From the NCBI RefSeq assembly GCF_028898845.1, contig NZ_CP118574.1:7985001-8049000 (forward strand): a stretch of DNA of 64,000 nt, read 5' to 3'. Source of the stretch: Streptomyces sp. WZ-12. Lineage in GTDB: Bacteria; Actinomycetota; Actinomycetes; Streptomycetales; Streptomycetaceae. The translations under genes were made by a program, and so were the position numbers. Of the stretch, positions 36,068 through 44,838 are shown piece after piece (positions within the stretch are counted from its first letter, which is position 1; each line of letters opens with the position of its first letter). The notes under the pieces were generated by a model that saw nothing but the letters and a program-made list of their open reading frames with translations, did no database searches and was not told the origin of the DNA.

Positions 36068-37297
36068 TCACTGCCCTTGTCCCTGGCCCTGCTCCTGGTT
36101 CCCGTTGGCAGGGTTGCCGCCCATCATGCGGAGCATGGTCCGGCCGCCGGTGCGGAAGAAGCGGACGAGGAGGGCGACGGCCAGGCCGAGGAAGGCGATG
36201 TTCAGCCAGGTCGTGTAGTTCCAGGAGACGCCCTCCGCGGGGATCCTCGCCCGGGCCTGGTCAGGGACCAACCCGAGGCCGCCGAAGGCGAGTTCGACGA
36301 CGTAGCCGGCGACCACCATCGAGAGGAAGAAGGTGCCGAGGAGCAGGAGCGCGGTCCGGGTGCCGTAGTACTTCCGGTAGATGTTGAGGATCGGCAGGAT
36401 CAGCAGATCGGCGAAGATGAACGCCACCACCCCGCCGAAGCTGATGCCGCCCTTCCACAGCACCACGGCGAGCGGCACGTTGCCGATGGAGCAGACGAAC
36501 GAGGCCATCGCGACGAGCGGGCCGATGACCGGCCCCCAGAGCTTGGCGGCGCGTGGATGGCCCTCGAAGAAGAACGAGCGCCAGAAGGCGTCGGGCACCC
36601 ATGCCGCGATGGCGCCGGCGATCAGCAGGCCGATCACCAAGTCCCGCAGGATCGCCGCCCATTCCATGACGAAGACGTGTGCGGTGGCCGTGACGCCCTC
36701 GGGGGAGCACAGTCTGCGGAGGAAGGAGCCCGGGCCCCGGACGGACATGTCCATCGCGGCGTGCCCCTCCATCGAGCCGGCCAGTCCGCGCTCGGCCTGC
36801 GCCCGGGCCTCGCGCAGCAGCGACTCGCGCAGGAACAGCCGCAGCAGCACCGCCAGCACCACGATCATCACCGGCCCGCCCACGAACTCGGCGACCGTGA
36901 ACTGCCATCCCATCAACAGCGCCAGGATGACGCCGAGTTCGACGACGAGGTTGGTAGAGGCGATCTCGAAGGCCATCGCGGCGGTGAAGTTCGCTCCCTT
37001 GCGGAAGAGCGAGCGGGCCAGCGCGACCGCGGCGTACGAGCAGGAGGACGAGGCGACGCCCAGCCCGGCGGCGATGGCGAGGGTGCGCGGCCGGTCGTCG
37101 CCGAGGAGCGCGACGACGGTGGACCTGCGGACCACCGCCTGGACGACGGCGGACAGGGCGAACCCCAGGATCAGCGCCCAGGTGATCTCCCACGTCATCG
37201 AACCGGTGATGGACAGGGCATGCAGGACGGCATGCGGGGCCGTGTGCGGAGTGGGGTGCGGGGAGGTGTCCAGAGCGAGGTGCGGGGCGGCGTGCAT
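36068..37297 (-). CDS. DUF318/ArsP-like permease with His-rich N-terminus
   Basis: A 409-residue integral membrane protein with about nine helices. The permease hallmark is SSSCSYAAVALARSLFRKG near residue 85, with Cys and a FEIASTNLVVELGVILALLMGW follow-up. ArsP members export organoarsenicals, others are of unknown substrate. The first 30 residues are His/Pro/Thr-rich (seven His), suitable for metal binding, and the C-terminus is a Gln-Gly repeat tail (EQGQGQGQ). It is divergent from a GNAT gene 116 bp away. Confidence 0.85.
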   Translation of the reverse strand: MHAAPHLALDTSPHPTPHTAPHAVLHALSITGSMTWEITWALILGFALSAVVQAVVRRSTVVALLGDDRPRTLAIAAGLGVASSSCSYAAVALARSLFRKGANFTAAMAFEIASTNLVVELGVILALLMGWQFTVAEFVGGPVMIVVLAVLLRLFLRESLLREARAQAERGLAGSMEGHAAMDMSVRGPGSFLRRLCSPEGVTATAHVFVMEWAAILRDLVIGLLIAGAIAAWVPDAFWRSFFFEGHPRAAKLWGPVIGPLVAMASFVCSIGNVPLAVVLWKGGISFGGVVAFIFADLLILPILNIYRKYYGTRTALLLLGTFFLSMVVAGYVVELAFGGLGLVPDQARARIPAEGVSWNYTTWLNIAFLGLAVALLVRFFRTGGRTMLRMMGGNPANGNQEQGQGQGQ

Positions 37298-37413
37298 GTC
37301 GGCATCCTTCCCGTGAGGCGGGGGCGGTCGATGACGGACACGCGCGGGGGCGGCGGCCGTTGCCCGGCACCGCCGCCGGGCAGGCCCGCCCGCAGGTGGA
37401 GGAGAATCGGCCG

Positions 37414-37995
37414 GTGCACATCCTCACGTTTCCCGAAGCGGCCACTCCCGACGGGCTCCGCGCTCAGGTGGCGGAGCTCCAGGACTTGGCCTGGCCGTCG
37501 ACGGGCACCCCGGCCGCACCGCCGGGCGCACCGGTCCACGACCCCGCGCTGCGGCCGGTGTCGATGCTGCTGGTGGACGGCGGTACGGTCCTCGCCGCGC
37601 TGGACGTCCTGACCAAGGAGATCGTCCACGCCGGTCGGTGCTATGCCGCCGGTGGCCTGAGCACCGTGGTGACGCACCCCGAGGCGCGTGGTCGCGGGCA
37701 CGGCCGGCGCCTGGTGTCGGCGGCGCGGGAGGCGATGGCCGATCAGGGCCTGGACCTGGGGCTGTTCACCTGCGACCGAACGTTACGGGCGTTCTACGAG
37801 AGCGCCGGCTGGCAGTGCCTCGTGGGCGCGGTCCTCGTCGGAGGAACGCCGGGCGCCCCCTTCCCCAGCGACGGGCCCGGGTTCGACAAGGTCACCATGG
37901 CCGACTTCTTCTCGCCGCGGGCGCGGCGGCACCGCGCGTCCTTCCAGGACAGTCGAATCGCCCTCCATCCGGGAGACATCGACATGCTCTGGTGA
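37414..37995 (+). CDS. GNAT family N-acetyltransferase (aminoglycoside AAC(2')-like fold)
   Basis: A 193-residue protein starting at GTG 37414 behind GGAGGAG. Motif A is strong: LSTVVTHPEARGRGHGRRLVSAAREAM, followed by LFTCDRTLRAFYESAGWQ, the order seen in AAC(2')-like and related acetyltransferases. Its substrate is unknown. It lies between the DUF318 permease (divergent) and a TetR gene (convergent). Confidence 0.84.
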   Translation: MHILTFPEAATPDGLRAQVAELQDLAWPSTGTPAAPPGAPVHDPALRPVSMLLVDGGTVLAALDVLTKEIVHAGRCYAAGGLSTVVTHPEARGRGHGRRLVSAAREAMADQGLDLGLFTCDRTLRAFYESAGWQCLVGAVLVGGTPGAPFPSDGPGFDKVTMADFFSPRARRHRASFQDSRIALHPGDIDMLW

Positions 37996-38076
37996 AGCAA
38001 GCCCGCGACCGATGACCGTGCTCGGCTGCACCCGGCCCGCTTCAACCGGCCGCCGGACACCAGGGCGTGCCCCCGG

Positions 38077-38664
38077 CTAGCCCGCCACCCCCGCCAACAC
38101 CGTTGCCACGACCTTGCGGACGGCCGTGGTCGTCGGAGGGCCGGCCTCCCGGTCGGCGAACAGGAGATGCCCGGCGCCGATCAGGGTGGGCGCCAGGGTG
38201 TCGACATCGGCGTCCGCCGCGATGCGGCCCAACTCCCGCTCGGCGGACAGGTATCCGGCGAGCATCGCGGTGGCCTCGGCGAGGACGGGGACGCCCGAGG
38301 AGCCCGCCTGCCGCAACCGGGCGCGCAGCCCGTCCCGGGAGATCACCAGCCCCACGATCGCCACCGCGACCGTGCCGAACACGGTGGTCAGCGCCTCGGT
38401 GAGGTGGTCGGCGACCGTGCCGCTCCCCGCGGAGGCGCGGAGCGCGACGGCCTGGCGGTCGATCCGGCCGATGCGGTCCCGCACGAGGTCGGCGAGGAAG
38501 GCGTCGAAATCGTCGAAGTGCCGGTGCAGTACGCCCTTGGCGCACCCCGCCTCGGTGGTGACCGCGCGGCTGGTCAGGGAGTTCGGCCCGTCCCGGAGCA
38601 GTATCCGCTCGGCGGCGTCGAACAACTGCTCCCGCGCATCGCGGAGGGCGACCCCAGTCGGCAC
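38077..38664 (-). CDS. TetR family transcriptional regulator
   Basis: A 195-residue regulator. Residues 7-55 form the DNA-binding helices (REQLFDAAERILLRDGPNSL, then GCAKGVLHRHFDDFDAFLADLV). Start GTG 38664 was chosen because AAGGGA lies upstream and longer in-frame extensions are low-complexity. It is divergent from the methyltransferase gene, whose promoter is full of palindromes, so it is the likely regulator of that gene. Confidence 0.85.
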   Translation of the reverse strand: MPTGVALRDAREQLFDAAERILLRDGPNSLTSRAVTTEAGCAKGVLHRHFDDFDAFLADLVRDRIGRIDRQAVALRASAGSGTVADHLTEALTTVFGTVAVAIVGLVISRDGLRARLRQAGSSGVPVLAEATAMLAGYLSAERELGRIAADADVDTLAPTLIGAGHLLFADREAGPPTTTAVRKVVATVLAGVAG

Positions 38665-38807
38665 CGCGCATCCGTCCCTTCTTCCCGAACCGGCCGTTTC
38701 GGCACCGGTGTTGTTCCCATGCCGGCGTCCTTCCCGTGAGGGACCCTCCTGACTGCCTTCCTGCCCCGGCGTCCTGACCGGTGAGGGTGGTGTCCCGTCA
38801 CTGATTA

Positions 38808-38853
38808 TTGACGAGTGGGCACGTGCCCACCATAGTGGGCGCATGCCCACTAT
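38808..38853 (+). promoter_or_regulatory. promoter with two overlapping palindromes and a leaderless start
   Basis: TTGACG (-35, 38808-38813) and CATAGT (-10, 38831-38836) are 17 bp apart. The spacer is almost wholly the perfect 16-bp palindrome GTGGGCACGTGCCCAC (38815-38830). A second dyad, ATAGTGGGC (38832-38840) with GCCCACTAT (38845-38853), spans the -10 and the ATG at 38843. The predicted transcription start is at or within 1-2 nt of that ATG. Confidence 0.6.
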
Positions 38854-39676
38854 GCCGCCTTCGGGGCCCGATCCCCGTCAACGCAGCGAGCTGGCCCAGT
38901 CGTTCGGCACGGACGCGGAACGCTACGACCGCACCCGGCCCCGCTATCCCGACGCCCTCGTGCAGCGCATCGTCGCCGGCCGGGCCGGTCTCGACGTGCT
39001 CGACGTCGGCTGCGGTACGGGGATCGTCGCCCGGCAGTTCGAGGCGGCCGGCTGTCGGGTGCTCGGGGTCGAGCCGGACGCGCGGATGGCCGAGGTGGCC
39101 CGGCGACTGGGCGGCACGGCGGAGGTGGCGCGGTTCGAGGACTGGGACCCGGCCGGCCGGGAGTTCGACGCGGTGGTCGCCGGCACCGCCTGGCACTGGA
39201 TCGATCCGGTCGCGGGCGCCGCCCGGGCCGCGCGGGCGCTGCGCCCCGGCGGCCGGTTGGCGCCGTTCTGGAACGTCTTCCGCTTTCCGCCCGAGATCGG
39301 GGCGGCCGTCGCCGCGGCCTGTCAACGGGCGCTGCCCGACGCGCCGTTCGACTTCTCGGCGATGGCGACGGGGGCGCTCGACGCCTACCAGGGGCGGTTC
39401 GCCGGGATCGCCGACGGGATCCGGACGGCCGGCGGGTTCGGCGAGCCGGAGCAGTGGCGGGTCGACTGGGAGTGGAGTTACACGCGGGACGCGTGGCTGG
39501 ATCAGATGCCCACTCAGGGACCTTTCACCCGGCTTCCGCCGGAGGCGCTGGACGAGGTGTTGGCGGGGGTCGGTGCCGCCATCGACGCGGCCGGCGGCGG
39601 CTTCACCATGCGGTACGCGACGGTGGCGGTCACGGCCGTACGCGCCGGGCCCGGCCGGTCCGTGACCGTGGTCTGA
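38843..39676 (+). CDS. SAM-dependent class I methyltransferase
   Basis: A 277-residue methyltransferase of the UbiE/Tam-like type. SAM motif I is VLDVGCGTGIVARQFEAAG, motif II/III is LGVEPDARMAEVA, and the WHWIDP sequence occurs at the usual distance. Its C-terminal half does not identify a substrate. ATG 38843 lies inside an operator palindrome and would give a leaderless message; ATG 38852 is an in-frame alternative. It probably belongs to the divergent TetR regulator. Confidence 0.87.
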   Translation: MPTMPPSGPDPRQRSELAQSFGTDAERYDRTRPRYPDALVQRIVAGRAGLDVLDVGCGTGIVARQFEAAGCRVLGVEPDARMAEVARRLGGTAEVARFEDWDPAGREFDAVVAGTAWHWIDPVAGAARAARALRPGGRLAPFWNVFRFPPEIGAAVAAACQRALPDAPFDFSAMATGALDAYQGRFAGIADGIRTAGGFGEPEQWRVDWEWSYTRDAWLDQMPTQGPFTRLPPEALDEVLAGVGAAIDAAGGGFTMRYATVAVTAVRAGPGRSVTVV

Positions 39677-39754
39677 TCGCTTGCCGCGCGTGTCTGTGCG
39701 TACCCGTACGCGTCCGTAGGCACCTGCGTGAGGTGCACGTACCTGCGGTGCGCC

Positions 39755-39831
39755 CCCGCGTGCCGTACGGCACGCGGGCCTCCCGTTGGCCGGGGCGGGC
39801 GACGGCCCCGGCCAACGCGCATGGCCGGGGC
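39755..39831. terminator. overlapping hairpins between convergent genes
   Basis: A perfect 24-bp palindrome, arms CCCGCGTGCCGT (39755-39766) and ACGGCACGCGGG (39767-39778), is followed by GCCCCGGCC (39805-39813) pairing with GGCCGGGGC (39823-39831). They lie between the methyltransferase (stop 39676) and the SH3-like gene (stop 39851). The second arm can also pair with upstream TTGGCCGGGGC, giving alternative folds. Confidence 0.6.
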
Positions 39832-39850
39832 GGACGCCCGTAAGCGGGGC

Positions 39851-40234
39851 TCAGCGGTGAGGGCGGTCGGCGCACCAGCCGGGAGCGGCGCCGAGGGGGC
39901 GGATGTAGCGGGCCGAGGCCCATGCGTAACGGCCCCCACGAAGCTTGTACCAGCGCGGATTGCCGCGCACGTGCTGGCCGTTCACCTTGCACACGAGGGT
40001 GACGACCTCGCCGTGCCGGAGCGAACCCACCGCCCGGTAGTCGGTGCCCGGTCCGGTCCGGACCGTCAGCTCGTGCCTGGCGATGACGCGGCCTTCGTAC
40101 GGGCCGTGGGCGGTGGCCGCGGGGGGCGAAGCCGGGCTCGCGGCCACCGCCGCGCCAGTGCCGAGGACACCGCAGAGAAGCCCCGCGCTCGCCAACGCGG
40201 CGGCGCCCCTGCGGAACGTGGAGAGGTGTGTCAT
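39851..40234 (-). CDS. secreted SH3-like protein
   Basis: A 127-residue protein. Residues 1-32 are a signal peptide (FRRGAAALASAGLLCGVLG). The mature part is a bacterial SH3 domain (VIARHELTVRTGPGTDYRAVGSLRHGEVVTLVCKVNG, then WYKLRGGRYAWASARYIRP), the kind that binds cell-wall peptides. AGGAGG is 6 nt before ATG 40234; the in-frame ATG at 40240 abuts the site and is less likely. It is convergent with the methyltransferase gene. Confidence 0.85.
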   Translation of the reverse strand: MTHLSTFRRGAAALASAGLLCGVLGTGAAVAASPASPPAATAHGPYEGRVIARHELTVRTGPGTDYRAVGSLRHGEVVTLVCKVNGQHVRGNPRWYKLRGGRYAWASARYIRPLGAAPGWCADRPHR

Positions 40235-40645
40235 GGCCATCCTCCTGGTCGAGGTCCGTCCGGCGATCCGGACGAGTCGGTCCGATGCCAGGCTGCCCGC
40301 GCCGGTGCCCGGGTGGCTCGTCGGTTGGCTGAAATTCACCATGACGGGAACGCGTCGAATGCCTGCGCGGTGTTTGCCGGTTGGCGGTCCGGGCGCCGCC
40401 GAGCTGCCGTCGGCCGCCGGGTGCGAGCGAGGGGGCCGGCGCTCGCGTCGCACTGCCACTGGACCGAACCCCGGGCCTCATGAGCCTCATTGACTCCGGC
40501 GCACAACTGTTCATCATATGAAAAATCCGGATGGCGACGTTGCCGGGGCGTGGGCGGGGAATTCGTTTCTGCGGGGCGGATGGGCCCCCGCGCCCCTGTG
40601 CCGCTGCTTGCGGGTGGGGGCGGTGCTCGGCGCCGGAGGACGCAC
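40235..40645. other. intergenic region upstream of the lanthipeptide cluster
   Basis: 411 bp without a supported gene. It must hold the leftward SH3-protein promoter and the rightward promoter of the lanthipeptide genes. An AT-rich island (CATCATATGAAAAAT) at 40511-40526 is the most promoter-like part. Confidence 0.5.
40490..40519 (+). promoter_or_regulatory. weak candidate promoter for the lanthipeptide operon
   Basis: TTGACT (40490-40495) and TCATAT (40514-40519) separated by 18 bp, in an AT-rich patch about 130 bp upstream of the first cluster gene (ATG 40646). The -10 is poor and no activator site was identified. Confidence 0.35.
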
Positions 40646-41632
40646 ATGCTGATGGTCACGGACCTGCTTGCGGACTGCCTCCGCGGCGAGGTGGCCCGAC
40701 AGCTCGCCGGGCTTCCGCTCGACGTGGACGCGGCCCAACTCCCGCGCATCCGACGGGTGTTCATCGAGGCCGGACTGGCCGCAGCGCGGGACCGGTCGAC
40801 CGCGGCCTCCTGGGTGCAGTTCAACCTCGCGCCGGAACCGGAGCGCCAGCCCCCGGTGTACGACTGGCTGAACGCCGTGGCCCGCGAGCTGCTCGCCGCC
40901 GGTCGGGCGCGCAACTTCTTCTTCATGCACAAGGAGCCCGGCCTGCGGGTCAGGTTCGAGGCGTCGGACGGTGAAGTCGGGGCGCTGCGGGCGGAGTTGG
41001 AGCGCCGGTTTGTCGAAAGGGGCGGGTGGCGACTGCCGCCGCTGGGCGTGGTGTACGAGCCCGAGCAGTACCTCTTCGGCGGGCATGCGTCGATGGGGCA
41101 CGTGCACCGCCTGTTCACCGTGGACTCGTTGGCCTGGTTGGACCACCATGCCCGCCGTCCCGGCCCCCGGGGAGAGGCCGCGGCCTGGCGGGTGTCGCTG
41201 CTGCTGTTGCGGGAGGTGATCTCGGGCCTCGGAGTGGTGGGTTGGGAACACCGGGGCGTGTGGGAAGCCGTGCGGGAGGACACTGGGCGCCGACTCCCCG
41301 ACGGCGCCCATGGCGAGGAGGCCGGGGGTGGGGAACGGGCGGGATGGCAGCGCGCCGTCGAGGGGATCCGGCTGTTCTGGGAGCGGTCAGGGGAGGAGAT
41401 GCTCGCGTCGTTCCCGGGGGAGGAGCGGGAGTCGCTCGCCGAGCGGGCGGCGGCCGTGGGCGAGGCGGCACGGCAGTGGCGGACCGGCTACTTCGAGTCG
41501 GGCACCGCCACCACCGGCCCGCGGCGCGCCGCCGCCTTCGCCGTGATCTTCCACTGGAACCGCGCGCGGATGTCGTACGCCCGGCAGTGCCTGCTGGCCG
41601 AGGCGCTCGCCGGGGACGAGGGGGCGCGATGA
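40646..41632 (+). CDS. lanthipeptide dehydratase elimination domain protein (SpaB_C / thiopeptide-type, split LanB)
   Basis: A 328-residue protein of the thiopeptide-type bacteriocin biosynthesis (SpaB_C) domain. Typical landmarks are WVQFNLAPEPERQPPVYDWLN near the start, ARNFFFMHKEPGLRVRFEA, VVYEPEQYLFGGHASMGHVHRLFTVDSLAWL and NRARMSYARQ at the end. In class I dehydratases this module eliminates glutamate from glutamylated Ser/Thr to give Dha/Dhb; here it is a separate protein. ATG 40646 is preceded by GGAGG. Its stop overlaps the next start (ATGA), coupling it to the glutamylation gene. Confidence 0.85.
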   Translation: MLMVTDLLADCLRGEVARQLAGLPLDVDAAQLPRIRRVFIEAGLAAARDRSTAASWVQFNLAPEPERQPPVYDWLNAVARELLAAGRARNFFFMHKEPGLRVRFEASDGEVGALRAELERRFVERGGWRLPPLGVVYEPEQYLFGGHASMGHVHRLFTVDSLAWLDHHARRPGPRGEAAAWRVSLLLLREVISGLGVVGWEHRGVWEAVREDTGRRLPDGAHGEEAGGGERAGWQRAVEGIRLFWERSGEEMLASFPGEERESLAERAAAVGEAARQWRTGYFESGTATTGPRRAAAFAVIFHWNRARMSYARQCLLAEALAGDEGAR

Positions 41633-44568
41633 TGCGCCGGCCGCTGGACGCCGTGGGGGCCCGGCCCCTGGTAGGTGACGCGACCCCCGCCGAAACCCTG
41701 GGTGGCACCGCGCTGTTGCGGCTCGCGGGGCTGCCGGGGGAGGTGTGGGCCTCGGCCGGCAACGCCCCGCTGTTCGCGCACGCCGCGGACCTGGCGGACG
41801 AGGGCGAGCGCCAGGCGGCCCGGGCCGGGGCGTTGGGAGACCGGCTCGGCGCGGCCGTCGTCCCGGCCCCGGAGCTACCCGCCGCCGCCCGCGGGGCGGT
41901 GCTCGCCCTCCGCCGTCGACTACACGCCGGCTGCGCCCCGGGGGACGCCGACGACGCCGTGCTGGCGGCGGTGGCCGGCGTCGATCCACAACTCTCCGGT
42001 GAGCTGGTGGAGTTGGGTGACGCGGCGCTACGGCTGGGTGTCGCCCGGGACCGGTTCGTCGCCGCGGTGGCCGCCGAGCGCGAACGGGTCGGCCGGTTGG
42101 CGCTCGACCTGCTGCACGCCGATCCCGTACTGCGGAACCACCTCGCCGCCACCGCACCCCGGATCGCCGCGGACTTCGAGCGGCGGGCCGCGGCGGGCGA
42201 ACCCTGGCACGGCAGACGGCTGCGCAAGTACACCGGTTACGTGTGGCGGGTGGTCGCCCGGGCCGCCGCCAAGACCACTCCGCGGGGCTGGCTGGGGCAG
42301 TTGGCCGCCGTGCAGGTCAGGGCTCCGGGCGGCGCTCCGACCGGTCCGGACGCCGGGTGGCTCGACGCCCGATCGGGCGCGCTCGGCATCCCAAACCCTG
42401 GCGGTTTCAACCTCGTTGGCCCGTTTGTCGATCCGTCCGTGCAGGCGGGTGCGTTTGCCACCACCGCCATGGAGAACGTCCATCTGCTGTGGGAGCGGCT
42501 CCGGACCGCCGAACCGGTCGCCCTCGGCCCCGCCACGCACCTCGCGTTGACGCCGCTGCACCACCCGATGCCCACCGGCCTGTTGCGCTGCGCGGTCGTC
42601 GACACCGGCCAGCACGGCGCGCGCCTGCGTCGGGTCGAACTGCGCCGCACGCCGGTCCTCGACCTGGTCCTGGCGGCCCTGGTGACCGGCCCGCGCCCGC
42701 TCGCCGAGATCGAGGCGCTGCTGACCGTGCGGTTGCGTCCCGCGGAGCACGGCGCACAGGGCGACGCCCATCGACGGGCCGTTGCCGCGCTACGCGGACT
42801 CCTCGCGCATCTGCTGAAGTTGGGCGTCCTCCAGCGCTGCGCCGCTCCCCGGTTGCGGCACCCGGCCTGGGCCCCGGCCGCGCTCCTCCACACCGCCGAC
42901 GACGATCCCGCAACCCCGGTGAACGGCGACCACCGCCACCCCGCGCCCCCGCCGCACCAAGGCACCCCAGACACCATCTGGTTCGTCGACTCCTACCGCG
43001 CCGTGGACACCGCCCTCGACCCCGTAGCCCTCGCCCGCATCACCCGCGGCCTGCGGCTCGCCACCCGCCTGTCCGCGCTGCGCTCCGCCGACCACACCCC
43101 GGCAGCGGCGGCCGATCCCAACCAGTGGTCGCCCGTCGAGGCGTTGGGCATCGGCCCCACCCCGCGTTCGGTCGCCGACCTGCTGACCGCGTCCCCCGAC
43201 GACCCCGCGGATGCGACCGGGTCCACGGGAGACACGGCTACGGTCCGCACCACCCGCCGCCGTTACACGGGATGGCACCCCGCCCGGACCGCCGACTCCG
43301 GATACGCCCGGCTTCTCGCCCACCTCGCCGCCCGTCTCGACGCGGAACGGATCGACCTGGACGGCGCTTTGCTGGACGCGTGGGACGCCCCGGTCGCCGA
43401 ACCGCCACTGCTCGCGGCCTGGCCGGCGGACTGTCTGCTGCGTCCGCTGACCACGGCCGGGCCGGTCGCCGTCCTGGAATCGGTCTCTCCGGCCGGGGTG
43501 CTCGACGCCCGGTTCGCCGAGGCGCTGCACAGCCTGCACGCCGCCCGGAACGGGTCCCCGGACCCAGTCACCCACGGCGGCTACCCCAACCCGGCCGCCT
43601 ACCGCGCCTTCCTCACCACCGTCGAACGGGCCGCGGGCGTCCGCTTCGTCGAGCTGCTGGTGCCCCCCTTGGCCCCCCGCGCCGCCAACGCCGTACGCCG
43701 CCCCGTGTTGACGAACTGGTGTACCGGAGATCCGAACCTGGCGATGTACTACGGGAGTTGTGGGGAAGCGCGGACGGTTGGCGAGGCCGGCGGCGTCCCT
43801 CCCGTCCGGCATCTCCCACTCGACCGCATCACCCTCCGCTCCGAGGACGGCGGGTTCATCGCCGAGGCGGACGGGATGCGGATCCTCCCCGTGCACCATG
43901 CGACCCGGACCCCCGCCCCGCCCTACGACCGGCTCACCCGGCTGCTCATGACGGCCACGCATCCGGCCGCCCGGCACATGGTCCAACTCGGCGGGCTGAT
44001 CGGCGCGTTCCCCGAGGCCGGGCGGGTGCCCCGGTTGTCGGTCGGCGGGGATCTGGTGGTCAGTCCGGCCCAGTGGCGGCTACGGGGCGACGAGTTCTGG
44101 CCGACGGACGCCCCCGAGGCGGACAAGGTGACCGCGTTGGCCGCGCTCCGCCGCTCGCGACGGCTGCCCCGCTTCTGCTTCGCCCGCACGACGCCCGCCG
44201 GCAAGCCCGTACCGGTGGACCTGGCGGCGCTGCCGGCCCTGCGGACGGTGGAGCGGCTGCGGGCCGCAACGTCGGACGGCGCGCTGATCATCGAGGAGGC
44301 CCTGCCGGAGCCTGGTCGCTCGCCGGTCCGCGACGCGGTGCACCACGGCGCGCCGGTCGCGGCGCAACTACACCTCAGGGTGCCGCACGACGCCCGCCCC
44401 GAGGAGTTGGCGGCCCGCGCCGCCGCGCCGCTGCGCGACTGGCTGGCCGCACCACCGCCTCGTATCGAGGCCACAGACGCCCCCGGACCCCGCTCGGGCG
44501 GGCGACCACCGGGGCGGAACGGAACACCCAGTCAAGGAGGACGACCGTGCCCACGACCATCGAACTGA
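41629..44568 (+). CDS. lanthipeptide dehydratase glutamylation domain protein (Lant_dehydr_N, split LanB)
   Basis: A 979-residue protein of the lantibiotic dehydratase N-terminal family. Recognisable parts are RLRKYTGYVWRVVARAAAKTTPRGWLGQL near residue 200, WFVDSYRAVDTALDPVAL near 445 and FCFARTTPAGKPVPVDLAALPALRT near 850. This module uses glutamyl-tRNA to esterify Ser/Thr side chains. The usual SpaB_C elimination domain is missing at the C-terminus, so it must work with the upstream 328-aa protein. It is longer than most stand-alone glutamylation proteins, with Ala/Pro-rich variable segments around 420 and 510. The stop lies 22 bp inside the precursor gene. Confidence 0.9.
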   Translation: MMRRPLDAVGARPLVGDATPAETLGGTALLRLAGLPGEVWASAGNAPLFAHAADLADEGERQAARAGALGDRLGAAVVPAPELPAAARGAVLALRRRLHAGCAPGDADDAVLAAVAGVDPQLSGELVELGDAALRLGVARDRFVAAVAAERERVGRLALDLLHADPVLRNHLAATAPRIAADFERRAAAGEPWHGRRLRKYTGYVWRVVARAAAKTTPRGWLGQLAAVQVRAPGGAPTGPDAGWLDARSGALGIPNPGGFNLVGPFVDPSVQAGAFATTAMENVHLLWERLRTAEPVALGPATHLALTPLHHPMPTGLLRCAVVDTGQHGARLRRVELRRTPVLDLVLAALVTGPRPLAEIEALLTVRLRPAEHGAQGDAHRRAVAALRGLLAHLLKLGVLQRCAAPRLRHPAWAPAALLHTADDDPATPVNGDHRHPAPPPHQGTPDTIWFVDSYRAVDTALDPVALARITRGLRLATRLSALRSADHTPAAAADPNQWSPVEALGIGPTPRSVADLLTASPDDPADATGSTGDTATVRTTRRRYTGWHPARTADSGYARLLAHLAARLDAERIDLDGALLDAWDAPVAEPPLLAAWPADCLLRPLTTAGPVAVLESVSPAGVLDARFAEALHSLHAARNGSPDPVTHGGYPNPAAYRAFLTTVERAAGVRFVELLVPPLAPRAANAVRRPVLTNWCTGDPNLAMYYGSCGEARTVGEAGGVPPVRHLPLDRITLRSEDGGFIAEADGMRILPVHHATRTPAPPYDRLTRLLMTATHPAARHMVQLGGLIGAFPEAGRVPRLSVGGDLVVSPAQWRLRGDEFWPTDAPEADKVTALAALRRSRRLPRFCFARTTPAGKPVPVDLAALPALRTVERLRAATSDGALIIEEALPEPGRSPVRDAVHHGAPVAAQLHLRVPHDARPEELAARAAAPLRDWLAAPPPRIEATDAPGPRSGGRPPGRNGTPSQGGRPCPRPSN

Positions 44569-44708
44569 CCGACCTCGACGACCTCATTGGTGACCTGGAC
44601 GCCCGGATCACCGAGTCCGAACTGCCCGACGCCCAGGGGATCACCCTGCTGTGCAGTGACGTCGGCGGGTGCGAGTCGGTGCCCTACTGCTCCGCGTACT
44701 ACTGCTGA
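44547..44708 (+). CDS. lanA: class I lanthipeptide precursor peptide
   Basis: A 53-residue peptide from GTG 44547 behind a perfect AAGGAGG. The leader (1-31) is acidic with a class I-like LTDLDDLIGDLD segment; the C-terminal core from about residue 32 has four Thr/Ser (T33, S37, S44, S49) and four Cys (36, 42, 48, 53). They parse into T33-C36, S37-C42, S44-C48 and S49-C53, four non-overlapping rings with Cys as the last residue. Its position between LanB and LanC genes confirms the call. Overlap with the end of the dehydratase gene makes it easy to miss. No protease site such as GG is evident; cleavage near residue 31 is inferred. Confidence 0.85.
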   Translation: MPTTIELTDLDDLIGDLDARITESELPDAQGITLLCSDVGGCESVPYCSAYYC

Positions 44709-44781
44709 CGGGGCCCGTATCGATGGGGGTGACAGTTCGCTGATTCTCCGTCAATACGGCTTTCCAGAAGACCGGTTGATC

Positions 44782-44814
44782 GAGTCGTCCGGTGGTTTCG
44801 CCGCCGGACGACTC
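44782..44814 (+). terminator. hairpin between lanA and lanC, probable partial terminator
   Basis: A stem of up to 14 bp, GAGTCGTCCGGTGG (44782-44795) with CCGCCGGACGACTC (44801-44814), including one G-U pair, and loop TTTCG. No T-tract follows. A hairpin directly after the precursor gene is a known way in lantibiotic operons to make more precursor than enzyme mRNA. Confidence 0.7.
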
Positions 44815-44838
44815 TCCCTCCGAAGGACGCCAGACACC

